Translations under genes and position numbers: made by a program
NCBI RefSeq assembly: GCF_001816165.1
Contig: NZ_MDZC01000065.1
Span: forward strand, 1 to 33,163
DNA: 33,163 bases
DNA from: Hymenobacter glacialis
GTDB taxonomy: Bacteria > Bacteroidota > Bacteroidia > Cytophagales > Hymenobacteraceae
Direction of reading: 5' to 3'
Shown here: positions 23,369 through 31,047 of the stretch, piece by piece
Position numbering within the stretch: the first letter of the stretch is position 1
Layout of the letters: each line of letters starts with the position of its first letter
Notes under the pieces: generated by a model
What the model was told of the DNA's origin: nothing
Databases searched by the model: none
What the model saw: the letters and a program-made list of their open reading frames with translations, nothing else

Positions 23369-23919
23369 CAGGAACGCACCAGGCGCATAAAGGGCGCTTC
23401 CTCTTCTTCGGGGGGGAGGGGGCCCAGCACCATTGCCAGCACCTCCAGAAAAGCGGCCGAGGTATCGGGGTGGCCGCCGGCGGGGCCACGGCCTAAGTGG
23501 CGGTGCACTTCGCCGGCCCACTCCCCTACCAGGGTAGGCGTGCCAACGGCCGAAGCAAGGCCCAGAGCTGCCTCGAGGGTGAAATAGCGGGGGCGCGTTT
23601 CCTCGGCTTCCGTTTCGGCGGGCTCGTCGTCGTCTTCATACACGAGGGCCGAATAATGCGCCTCCATGGTGGCCTGGGGCGCGGGCAGGTGAAACAGGGC
23701 TGTGACCCGGCCGGCTACTTCGTGCCAGCTCAGGCGCAGGCCTTTGGGCGCTACCTTCTCGGCGGCGGGCAGGTTCTCGGCGGCCTTGTCCCACACGTAG
23801 TGCAGCAGCTCGCGGGCCAGGTAAGGGTCGCTCAGCTCGCGGCGTACCGATACCGGGCGGCGCCAGGCCAGCTGCGGGAGCAGCACGTGGGTGAAATTAT
23901 ACGGGTGCAAACGGGCCAT
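23368..23919 (-). CDS. Protein of unknown function, first gene of the deacetylase/GT2 unit
   Basis: The 183-residue protein has no signal peptide or membrane segment. It has a basic N-terminal third (MARLHPYNFTHVLLPQLAWRRPVSVRRELSDPYLARELLHYVW), an acidic middle stretch (YEDDDEPAETEAEETR) and an acidic end (PLPPEEEEAPFMRLVRS). No family is recognised. The start is set at ATG 23919; the frame continues upstream through the large palindrome at 23988-24143, which is unlikely to be coding. It is coupled to the deacetylase gene by TGATG, so it probably serves the same cytoplasmic or membrane-associated polysaccharide step. Confidence 0.75.
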   Translation of the reverse strand: MARLHPYNFTHVLLPQLAWRRPVSVRRELSDPYLARELLHYVWDKAAENLPAAEKVAPKGLRLSWHEVAGRVTALFHLPAPQATMEAHYSALVYEDDDEPAETEAEETRPRYFTLEAALGLASAVGTPTLVGEWAGEVHRHLGRGPAGGHPDTSAAFLEVLAMVLGPLPPEEEEAPFMRLVRS

Positions 23920-23987
23920 GAGCACAAAAGTAACGCTTGGCGCGGCGTGGAACGGCAGGCGAGGCGAATTAAGCCCTGACATTGAGC

Positions 23988-24143
23988 GTCGTTGGCTGGC
24001 GCACGTATGCGACGCGCTGCCGACTGGTTTCGAGCCTGCGGCTCGGGGTAGCGCCTCCTGCGGTTCGGCCGCATGTCGTTCGACGGCGAGCCGCAGGCTC
24101 GGAGCCAGTTGGCACGCGTCGCAGACGCGCGCCAGCCAGCGAC
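23988..24143. repeat. Large 156-base palindrome in the polysaccharide cluster
   Basis: The left arm 23988-24045 (GTCGTTGGCTGGCGC ... GAGCCTGCGGCTCG) matches the inverse of 24087-24143 with about seven mismatches and one indel. The 41-base centre contains its own small palindrome (TGCGGTTCGGCCGCA). It lies directly behind the GT4 stop codon and 69 bases before the unknown gene. It would form a very long stem on RNA and may separate the two minus-strand units. Confidence 0.85.
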
Positions 24144-24145
24144 TA

Positions 24146-25291
24146 TTACGCCTTGAGTTGAGCCGCCAGCACGGCTTGCCATAGCACGGCCGCGCTGCGC
24201 TCCCAGGAAAACCGAGCAAGGTTTTCGTGGCCCCGCACCACCAGCTGCTGGCGCAGGTCTTCTTCGTGCCAGAGGCGGGCGAGGCCGGCGGCAATGCTAT
24301 CGGGGGTGTGCGGGTCTACGAACAGGGCGGCGCCCTCACCGGCTACTTCGGGCATGGAACTAACGTTGGCCGTGAGCACCGGGCAGCCGCTGGCCTGAGC
24401 TTCTACGATGGGAATGCCAAAGCCTTCGAAGTAAGGAACGTACACGGTGGCGCGGGCGGCGGCGTAGAGGTCCGCCAGCTCGGCATCGGCTACGCGGCCG
24501 GTAAAGTGCACGGCCGTCTGGTGGCGCATGCGCTGGTAGGCGTCGAGGATGGGGCCCGCTTTCCAGGCTTTGCGGCCCACAATGAGCAGCTGGGCACTGG
24601 CCGCCGCAGGGCCGCCAGCCGTCTTAAACGCATCAAAAGCCCGCAGCAGGTTGCCCAGGTTTTTGCGCGGCTGCAAGGCTCCCACAAACAGGAAATACGA
24701 CTGGCCATGGCTAAACCGCCGCCGGGTTTCCCGCTGGGCCGCTTCGGGCTGGGGCCGGAACAGGGCGGCCGGCGCGTTGTACGCCACGCTGATTTTGGCC
24801 GGCAAAATGCCGTAGGTCTGCACGATGTCGGCCTTGGTGGCTTCCGACACGGCCACCAGCTGCTCGGAAGCGCGGGCGAAACGGGGCATGAAGAAGTGGT
24901 AGTATTTCCGTTGCAGCAGGCCCACATCAAGGGGAAAATGTTCGAATGCCAGGTCGTGCAACACCGTTACGCGGGGCACAGTGGTGCGCAGCGTGGTAAA
25001 GCCGTCGGGGCTGAGGAACGCCGCGGGCCGGTGCCGGGCCAGCCAGCGCGCTACCGCGCCCTCAAACCACGCCACGAACAGCAGCGGATGCCGCGCCGGC
25101 GGATGCAGCACGTGCGGCACCACGTTGGGCCCAAACAAATAGCGCGCATCGTAGGCCCGGTCAAATAAAAAGTGAAACGTGACCTCCGGATGCCGGGCCA
25201 CCAGGCGGCTCAGCGTCTCGTAAGTGAAGCGGCCAATGCCCTCGAGGTGGCCGCCAGGCAGCAAAAAACGGGTATTGACGGCGACGTGCAT
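24146..25291 (-). CDS. Glycosyltransferase, family GT4 (GT-B fold)
   Basis: The 381-residue cytoplasmic sugar transferase has N-terminal Rossmann half MHVAVNTRFLLPGGHLEGIGRFTYETLSRL with the acceptor-side GIGRF loop, TVLHDLAFEHFP, and VAVSEATKADIV. The C-terminal half has the typical donor-site motifs FLFVGALQPRKNLGNLLRAF, VHFTGRVADAELADLYAAA and the EX7E-type motif PYFEGFGIPIVEAQASGCPVL. It should transfer a sugar to the growing lipid-linked repeat unit. The ATG at 25289-25291 gives a normal family start. It follows the flippase gene on the same strand after 57 bases that contain a small hairpin. Confidence 0.94.
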   Translation of the reverse strand: MHVAVNTRFLLPGGHLEGIGRFTYETLSRLVARHPEVTFHFLFDRAYDARYLFGPNVVPHVLHPPARHPLLFVAWFEGAVARWLARHRPAAFLSPDGFTTLRTTVPRVTVLHDLAFEHFPLDVGLLQRKYYHFFMPRFARASEQLVAVSEATKADIVQTYGILPAKISVAYNAPAALFRPQPEAAQRETRRRFSHGQSYFLFVGALQPRKNLGNLLRAFDAFKTAGGPAAASAQLLIVGRKAWKAGPILDAYQRMRHQTAVHFTGRVADAELADLYAAARATVYVPYFEGFGIPIVEAQASGCPVLTANVSSMPEVAGEGAALFVDPHTPDSIAAGLARLWHEEDLRQQLVVRGHENLARFSWERSAAVLWQAVLAAQLKA

Positions 25292-25320
25292 GGACGAAAG
25301 TGCAAAAATTGAAATAATCC

Positions 25321-25345
25321 GAACGGCATGCTGAGCCTGCCGTTC
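25321..25345. terminator. Small hairpin between the flippase and GT4 genes
   Basis: Stem GAACGGCA (25321-25328) with TGCCGTTC (25338-25345). The T-run (25346-25350) is on the plus-strand side, whereas both neighbouring genes run on minus, where the stem is preceded by an A-run and followed only by GGATTATTT. It is more likely an attenuator or mRNA-processing hairpin than a full terminator. Confidence 0.4.
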
Positions 25346-25348
25346 TTT

Positions 25349-26902
25349 TTAGGTGCCAGCGTTCCCTTTCCCAGGTAGCACCTGGGCAATTTCACTGCGT
25401 CGCACCAGCCCCGTACCCAGTACTATTACAACGAAGACCACGCCCATAATACCGGCTTCCAGCCACCAACCCAGGGATTTACTCAGGCCGTACTGCAGCA
25501 CGTACCACGTACCGCACAGCAGCCCGAAGGCCAACAGCAGCCGGCCCAGCAGCCGGAACGGGACACTCACGCCAGTGCGGCGCGCTACCAGCACCAGGTA
25601 GCCCACGGACACGCCCACGGCGCATAGCAGCGTATTCAGCGACGCGGCCACAGCTCCGTATTTGGGCAGCAAAAACAGGTTCAGGCCAATGTTAAGGAGG
25701 GTGCTGCCGGCCACCAGCCAGCTCACGGGGCGCTCGTGGGTGGTGCTGGTGAGCAGCGTGCTGTAGATGGCAAAGAAGGCGTGCACCAGCACGTTGACAA
25801 ACAGAATTTTCAGGCACCACGTCATGCGGGCCACTTCGGCGGGGGTGCTGTGGCTGAACTGCCAGAACAGCACCTCGCCCCGAAACAGCACGAACGCCAC
25901 CACAAACAGCAGCGGCAGCGTGAGAATGCGCTGCCCAAAGCGCAGCAGCTCACGCTGGGCCACAGCATCGCCCGGCACACTGGCAAACTTGGCAAAAAAC
26001 AGCGGCAGCACCGTCCAGGCGTACATCATCACGGCATCGACCCAGCGGTAGGCCCCGGCGTAGTAGCCGGCCTCGGTGGGCGAGGCCAGGCGCTCGAGCA
26101 TCACCATGTCGATGCGCTCGTTTACGCCGTAGAGCAGCGTCATCAGGGCGAAGGGCAGGCTGGCGCGCAGCGCCGTGCGGGCCACGGGGGCTTTCCAGCG
26201 GTATTTTATCCGGCCAAAGAGGCGCGTCATCAGCCCGTAGAGCACCGCCGTGGAAAAGGCCGCCGCCGCCAGCCGGGCGCCCACGTAGCGGGGCAGCGTG
26301 AGCCCCACCGGCAGGAGCACCAGCACGGCCCCCAGCAACAGCAACTTCTCCACCACGGAGAGCACGGCGTCGGTGTTGAATTGCTGGTGGGCCTGTAGCG
26401 TGCCGCGCAAAAACTGCCCGTACTGCGCCAGCAGCAGCGCCGTGCCAATGGCCCCGAGCAGCAGCAGCTCGGAGCCGCGGTAGCCCAGCGCCCACCCCAC
26501 GCCCAGCATGGCGGCCAGCGCCACGGCGTTGAGTACGCCGCGCAGGGGCAGCAGCGTGGGAAACGTCTCGGCCATGAACGTGGGCTCGGCGGCCACGCGC
26601 TTCACCGAGTAGGGCGTGAGGCCCAGGTCGGAGAGCGCGGCCACCACCAGCGTGAGCGCCGACAGGGCCGTGAGCAGGCCAAACGTGGCGTGCCCGAGCC
26701 GGTCCTGCACCAGGTTTTCGACCACCACCCAGCCGGGTTTCACCAGCAGGTTGAGCAGTACGACGAAGCTGATATTGCCAAAAAACCGTTTGATGCGAAC
26801 CGGGGGAATTGATGCGAGAATAAAAAAAACAGCGCGGGGCGCTGGAATCGCAAAGCTACGCACCGCGTTGGGGCAGGCGCGCACGGGGCCGGGCCGGGCC
26901 AT
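25349..26902 (-). CDS. Polysaccharide flippase, Wzx/MATE-like (lipopolysaccharide export type)
   Basis: This inner-membrane protein has about 12-14 hydrophobic segments, from IKRFFGNISFVVLLNLLVKPGW to WLEAGIMGVVFVVIVLGTGLV. The N-terminal segment and the pattern with NERIDMVMLERLASPTEAGYYAGAYRWVDAVMMY are typical of the polysaccharide-biosynthesis flippases that move lipid-linked repeat units to the periplasm. With ATG 26902 the protein has 517 residues; the first 34 or so (MARPGPVRACPNAVRS...) look unlike the family, which would begin near IKRFFGN at about 26795. No standard start codon is found there, so the start is uncertain. The frame also stays open further upstream into the wzz-like gene, which is a shadow. 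It is divergent from that gene. Confidence 0.88.
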   Translation of the reverse strand: MARPGPVRACPNAVRSFAIPAPRAVFFILASIPPVRIKRFFGNISFVVLLNLLVKPGWVVVENLVQDRLGHATFGLLTALSALTLVVAALSDLGLTPYSVKRVAAEPTFMAETFPTLLPLRGVLNAVALAAMLGVGWALGYRGSELLLLGAIGTALLLAQYGQFLRGTLQAHQQFNTDAVLSVVEKLLLLGAVLVLLPVGLTLPRYVGARLAAAAFSTAVLYGLMTRLFGRIKYRWKAPVARTALRASLPFALMTLLYGVNERIDMVMLERLASPTEAGYYAGAYRWVDAVMMYAWTVLPLFFAKFASVPGDAVAQRELLRFGQRILTLPLLFVVAFVLFRGEVLFWQFSHSTPAEVARMTWCLKILFVNVLVHAFFAIYSTLLTSTTHERPVSWLVAGSTLLNIGLNLFLLPKYGAVAASLNTLLCAVGVSVGYLVLVARRTGVSVPFRLLGRLLLAFGLLCGTWYVLQYGLSKSLGWWLEAGIMGVVFVVIVLGTGLVRRSEIAQVLPGKGNAGT

Positions 26903-26910
26903 TTTCCGGC

Positions 26911-26918
26911 TATCTTTG
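26911..26918 (+). promoter_or_regulatory. -7 promoter element for the wzz/wzy unit
   Basis: TATCTTTG fits TAnnTTTG and lies 65 bases before the ATG at 26984, giving a leader of about 60 bases. It sits in the short divergent gap between the flippase and chain-length genes. Confidence 0.45.
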
Positions 26919-26983
26919 CTCGCCGCCCTCTCGCTTTCCTGCCAATTCAATACGAGCGCGGCACCAGCAGTCCTTCTTACTTT

Positions 26984-28069
26984 ATGTCTTCTGCACCTTC
27001 GTTCTCGCTGGTCGGCCTGGGGCCCATTATCAACCGCTGGAAATACTTTGTGGGCGGGGCCGTGGCCCTGGCAGCCCTGGTAAGCGTGGTGGTGGCCCTG
27101 CTGCTGCCCAACGTGTACCGCTCTACCGCCGTGTTTATCCCCACCAACCCCCAGACCGCCGACCCCGACCGCCTGCTGGAAGACAACGCCCTGGCCCGTG
27201 GCAAGCTCGAGCTGGGCAGCCGCGCCGAAGACCTGGACCGCGTCATCACCATTGCCGAGTCGCAGCCGGTAGCGGAGCTGATTATCAAAAAATTCGACCT
27301 CTACAAGCACTACGAAGCCGGCGCTCCCGGCGACGATGCCACCGACAACTTCGTGCTGAGCGAGTTCGGCAGCAATTTCAGCATCGTGCACAACGAGCGC
27401 GACGCCATTGAGCTCAGCTTTGCCGATGAGGACAAGAACCTGGCCGCGGCCGTGGCCAACGCCATGGTGCAGGTCATCGACTCGGTGAACCAGCAACTGA
27501 CGCTGGAAAACCGCCGCACCGTGCTCGACCTCTACCGCCAGCGCTACGAGTACCTGGCCACCAGCTTTGAGCGCAGCCGCCGCGAGCTGGTGGGCGCCCG
27601 GCGCCGCTACGGCATCTACGGCTTCGAAATGCAGGGCCGCTACATGGCCAAGCAGGTCATTGAGACCGAAGCCGCCCTGCGCCGGGCCGAAACCAGCGGC
27701 GGCGACGTGGCCGGCTACCGCCGGGCCCTGCGCGGCCTGACCCAGGCCGATGGCGGCAATCTCATCAACGTGGAAAGCTACGTGCAGGGCTTCGACTCAG
27801 TATCCATGTTCAGCAACCGGGTTTCGGACCTGGGCACCCGCCTCATCGCGGCCCGCTCGGCGTTCGAGACGGCCGAGCTCAGCATCAAGGGCCGAATTTC
27901 CAGCCTGTATCTGGTGCAGAAAGCCTATCCGGCTACCCGCAAGTTTAAGCCGGTGCGCACGCTACTGGTGCTGGGCTCGATGTTGGTCACGTTTGCGCTG
28001 TCGGTGGTCGTCGTCGCGCTGCTGGAGCTGTACCGCCACAACCGGGCCCGCGTGGGCCAGCCGGTGTGA
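26984..28069 (+). CDS. Wzz-type chain-length determinant / polysaccharide co-polymerase
   Basis: The 361-residue inner-membrane protein has a first membrane segment at about 21-43 (YFVGGAVALAALVSVVVALLLP) followed by VYRSTAVFIPTNP, the family's entry into the periplasmic domain. A long helical periplasmic part follows (about 50-320, with VLDLYRQRYEYLATSFERSRREL), then a second membrane segment at about 326-347 (LLVLGSMLVTFALSVVVVALLE). There is no cytoplasmic tyrosine kinase domain, so it is Wzz-like and not Wzc-like. It should control the length of the polymer made with the Wzy-type protein encoded next. Its stop codon overlaps the next start by GTGA. Confidence 0.9.
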   Translation: MSSAPSFSLVGLGPIINRWKYFVGGAVALAALVSVVVALLLPNVYRSTAVFIPTNPQTADPDRLLEDNALARGKLELGSRAEDLDRVITIAESQPVAELIIKKFDLYKHYEAGAPGDDATDNFVLSEFGSNFSIVHNERDAIELSFADEDKNLAAAVANAMVQVIDSVNQQLTLENRRTVLDLYRQRYEYLATSFERSRRELVGARRRYGIYGFEMQGRYMAKQVIETEAALRRAETSGGDVAGYRRALRGLTQADGGNLINVESYVQGFDSVSMFSNRVSDLGTRLIAARSAFETAELSIKGRISSLYLVQKAYPATRKFKPVRTLLVLGSMLVTFALSVVVVALLELYRHNRARVGQPV

Positions 28070-29535
28070 GCCCGCCCGTAGCCCAGCTCCTGCACCGGCT
28101 GCGGCAGTCATTCGACGGTCCCCAGCTCCTCTTTATGGGGTTTGTGGGGCTGCTGCTGGTGGGCGGCGCAGCGGCGCTGCTGCGGCAGCAGCCGGCGCTG
28201 CTCCTGCCAAGCATTCTGGCCGTGGGTGGGTTGGTGGCCCTCACCGAATGGCGCTGGCTGTACTACGGGTTGTTTTTTCTGCTGCCTTTCAGCGAGGAAA
28301 TCAGTCTGTTTGGGGGGCTGAGCATGGACGTGCCCTCCGAGCCCATGATGCTGGCCCTCACGGCCTGCGTGGGCCTGGCGCTGCTGCTGGGTACGGTGCG
28401 CCTGGCCCGGCGCGACTGGCTGCACCCGCTGGTGGTGGTGCTGGGGCTGATGCTGCTGTGGACGGCCGTGGACACGGCTTTTTCCGTCGATAAAGTCAAA
28501 TCGGTGAAGTACCTGCTGGCCAAGGCGTGGTTCATCGTTCCGTTTCTACTCGGCACGCTGGTTATTGTGCGGCGCCCGGAGCACACCTGGCGCTTCGCGG
28601 CTTTTTACGCGGCGGGCGCGTGCCTGAGCGTACTGTACGTGGCCAGCCGCCACGCCACCAAGGGCTTTAGCTTTGAGGAGATTAACTGGGCGCTCCACCC
28701 CTTTTTCCGCAACCACGTCATTTATGCCACCATGCTGGCGCTGCTCATTCCGTTTGCGTGGTTTGGCCTGCAAGCCACGCGCAAAACGAGCGGGCGACTG
28801 GCGTGGCAAGTGGCGCTGGGCCTGCTGGTGTTCGGGCTGCTCACGTCCTACACGCGGGCCTCTATCGTGTCGCTGCCAATCGCGGGCTTTTTTTACGTAA
28901 CCATGCGGCTGCGGCTTACCAAAGCGCTATTGGTGGCCGTGGCCGTGAGCACCGGCGCGGGGGTGGCCTACATCACAAGCGGCGATAACTACATGGAATT
29001 CGCGCCCAACTACGAGCGCACCGTATTCAATGGCCACAACTTTGAGAAGCACCTGGAGGCTACCTATAAGATGCAGGACGTGTCGGGCATGGAGCGGGTG
29101 TACCGCTGGGTAGCCGCCACCCGCATGATAGCCGATAAGCCCCTGGTGGGCAGCGGCGCGGCCACTTTCTACCCCGAATACAAGCGCTACACCCTGAAAA
29201 GCTTCCGGACGTACGTGAGCGACAACCAGGAGAAATCAACCACCCATAATTACTTTCTGCTGCAACTCGCGGAGCAGGGCATTCCGGGGTTTCTGCTGTT
29301 CGCGACGCTGGTAGTCACGGCCTTACTGCAAGCCGAACGCCTCTACCACCGCTCCCGCCACCAGCCCGACGTGCGGCGCGTAGTGCTGGCCGCCGCGCTA
29401 TCCTTCGTGGTTATCGTTTTCCACCTCACCCTCAACGAATTAGTGGAAGTGGATAAAATCGGCCCCGTATTTTTCGTGTGCCTGGCCCTGCTCATTCGCG
29501 CCGAATCGTGGCTGACGGAAGGCAGTGAGCAGTAA
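28066..29535 (+). CDS. O-antigen ligase/polymerase-type membrane protein (Wzy/WaaL)
   Basis: The 489-residue protein has about 10-12 membrane segments. A large periplasmic region at about 305-405 (YMEFAPNYERTVFNGHNF ... RYTLKSFRTYVSDNQEKSTTHNYFLLQLAEQG) holds the THNYFLLQLAE motif typical of the Wzy_C/O-antigen ligase superfamily. It should polymerise or ligate the exported repeat units. The start is GTG 28066, overlapping the wzz stop (GTGA); no ATG fits better. The stop codon lies within the AGCAGTA tandem repeat, so the last residues (GSEQ) may have been set by the repeat's expansion. It completes a Wzx/Wzy-type set together with the flippase and the chain-length protein. Confidence 0.9.
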   Translation: MSPPVAQLLHRLRQSFDGPQLLFMGFVGLLLVGGAAALLRQQPALLLPSILAVGGLVALTEWRWLYYGLFFLLPFSEEISLFGGLSMDVPSEPMMLALTACVGLALLLGTVRLARRDWLHPLVVVLGLMLLWTAVDTAFSVDKVKSVKYLLAKAWFIVPFLLGTLVIVRRPEHTWRFAAFYAAGACLSVLYVASRHATKGFSFEEINWALHPFFRNHVIYATMLALLIPFAWFGLQATRKTSGRLAWQVALGLLVFGLLTSYTRASIVSLPIAGFFYVTMRLRLTKALLVAVAVSTGAGVAYITSGDNYMEFAPNYERTVFNGHNFEKHLEATYKMQDVSGMERVYRWVAATRMIADKPLVGSGAATFYPEYKRYTLKSFRTYVSDNQEKSTTHNYFLLQLAEQGIPGFLLFATLVVTALLQAERLYHRSRHQPDVRRVVLAAALSFVVIVFHLTLNELVEVDKIGPVFFVCLALLIRAESWLTEGSEQ

Positions 29536-29565
29536 GCAGTAAGCAGTAAGCAGTAAGCAGTAAGC
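29528..29565. repeat. Heptanucleotide tandem repeat (AGCAGTA)5
   Basis: Five perfect copies of AGCAGTA plus AGC. The stop codon of the wzy-like gene is in the first copy. Copy number could vary by slippage, but only bases after the stop would change. Confidence 0.9.
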
Positions 29566-29690
29566 AAAAGAACGTCATGCTGAGCGGAGTCGAAGCATCT
29601 CTACCGCGCAGCTAATCAATTTTACTACTGCGGTAGAGATGCTTCGACTCCGCTCAGCATGACCGCCTTTTTTGCTACGGTTACTTTTGC
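29564..29690. repeat. Mobile-type palindromic element with GCAAAAG/CTTTTGC ends
   Basis: The core arms 29574-29607 and 29630-29663 are perfect inverse complements over 34 bases (GTCATGCTGAGCGGAGTC...CTACCGC), with a 22-base loop. Outside are terminal inverted repeats GCAAAAG (29564-29570) and CTTTTGC (29684-29690). The tail TTTTTGCTACGGTTACTT is shared with the copy at 6321-6347. It lies between the convergent wzy-like and SpoIIE genes and ends 5 bases before the stop codon of the latter; it could terminate both. Confidence 0.88.
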
Positions 29691-29695
29691 GCCGC

Positions 29696-31000
29696 CTACT
29701 TAAACCGGCAGCTTAGAATGGTCACGTCGTCGGCAAACTGCGAGTTGTCGACGCTAAAGGCGTCGATGGTGCGCATCAGTTCCTGGTGCAGCCGGGGGAG
29801 CGGTAGGTAGCGGTTGCGCTGCAGCACCGCGAGCACACCTTCTTCGCCGAACTCGTTGCTTTCCTCATCAAAAACCTCGGTAAGGCCGTCGGTGTAGAGC
29901 AGCAGCAGCGAACGGGGAGAAATCTGCACCTCGCCCACGCGCAGCATGGGCAATTCTTCCATGATGCCGAGCATCACGGTGCCGTGCTTGAGGGCCTGCA
30001 CCGCGCCATCGTCGGTGATGAGCAGCGGGTCGTTGTGGCCGGCGTTCACGTACTGCAGGGTGCGGGTGCGCCGGTCATAGATGCCCAGGAAGGCCGTGAT
30101 GAATTTCTCGCCGCCGGAGTTGCGGAACAGCAAGTGGTTGAGCTCGGGCACGATGGTGGCCATCTCCACGCCCTGACGCAGCAGCGTACGCAGACCGGCC
30201 TGGAAGTTGGACATCAGCAACGAAGCCGGCACGCCTTTGCCGCTCACGTCGGCCACGCACAGCAGCAGGCGGTGGGCATCCACCTCCACCACGTCGTAAT
30301 AGTCGCCGCCAATTTCGGTGTGGGGCACGTAGGTGCGCTCAATAGCCAGGTGGCTGTCGTTGGGCAAGTTGCGCGGGAACAGCATGGCCTGCACCTCCTG
30401 CGCAATTTCAATTTCCTTGCGCACGGCCGCATCGGCCACGCGCTGGGTTTGCAAGCGGCGGTTTTCCACGGCCCCAATCAGGGTGTTGGCCAGCGAGGCC
30501 AGGAAAGGAATGAGCTGCTGCCGGTCGAAATCGCTGCGCAGCCCGCCTACGAACACATATGCGGCTACCTGCTCCTGCCGCAAAATGGGAATCACCAGCT
30601 CGTACCGGTCCCAGTCGGGCCCGAGGCGCAGGTCCTCTACTGCCTGGGGTTCGGTGACGCCGCCCCCGAGGAGGTGGTCGGAAAGTACGAGCTTTTCGGC
30701 GTAGGCCAGGTCGCAGCCCAACGCCACCCGGGCGCGAAATTCGCCGTCTTCCAGGGCAAACATCACCAGCTGCACCACGTTGCGCTGGCCCTGCAGGGTG
30801 AGGCGCAGCATGTGGTAAAGCTCGTCGATGGTGTGGTCGCGGGCCGTCATGTCGTGCGCCACGCCCAGCACCGTATCCAGCTCAAACTGCTTGAGCAACA
30901 GCTGCCGTCGGAGCTGTTTTACTTGCTCATTATGGGCCGCAATCAGGCTCGCTGAAGACTCAGTCAGGGGTTCAGCAGATGAAATTTGAGCAGAAGCCAT
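29696..31000 (-). CDS. SpoIIE/RsbU-type PP2C serine phosphatase with GAF-like sensor
   Basis: The 434-residue cytoplasmic protein has an N-terminal coiled helix (HNEQVKQLRRQLLLKQFEL), then a GAF-like region at about 40-190 (ARDHTIDELYHMLRLTLQG ... YVFVGGLRSDFDRQQLIPFLASLANTLIGAVENRR) and a linker helix (RKEIEIAQEVQAMLFPRNLP). The PP2C domain follows, about 235-434: GGDYYDVVEV, CVADVSGKGVPASLLMS, YVNAGHNDPLL, LLYTDGLTEV and FADDVTILSC, holding the metal-binding Asp residues. Such enzymes dephosphorylate anti-sigma antagonists or similar partners; none is encoded nearby. I chose ATG 31000 (MASAQISSAEP). The frame extends upstream into the neighbouring permease gene, which is a shadow. Confidence 0.93.
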   Translation of the reverse strand: MASAQISSAEPLTESSASLIAAHNEQVKQLRRQLLLKQFELDTVLGVAHDMTARDHTIDELYHMLRLTLQGQRNVVQLVMFALEDGEFRARVALGCDLAYAEKLVLSDHLLGGGVTEPQAVEDLRLGPDWDRYELVIPILRQEQVAAYVFVGGLRSDFDRQQLIPFLASLANTLIGAVENRRLQTQRVADAAVRKEIEIAQEVQAMLFPRNLPNDSHLAIERTYVPHTEIGGDYYDVVEVDAHRLLLCVADVSGKGVPASLLMSNFQAGLRTLLRQGVEMATIVPELNHLLFRNSGGEKFITAFLGIYDRRTRTLQYVNAGHNDPLLITDDGAVQALKHGTVMLGIMEELPMLRVGEVQISPRSLLLLYTDGLTEVFDEESNEFGEEGVLAVLQRNRYLPLPRLHQELMRTIDAFSVDNSQFADDVTILSCRFK

Positions 31001-31047
31001 GAGGCAAGATAAGCAACGCGAAGAGAACGGGCACAGCCGAGCTGCGA

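Noticed and set aside
23920..24294. N-terminal extension of the 183-residue protein through the palindrome
   Set aside because: The extension would translate repeat arms and overlap the GT4 gene. MARLHPYNF at 23919 is a natural start.
26903..27496. Longer version of the flippase reaching into the chain-length gene
   Set aside because: It runs antisense through a well-supported Wzz-type gene and shows no membrane-protein character.
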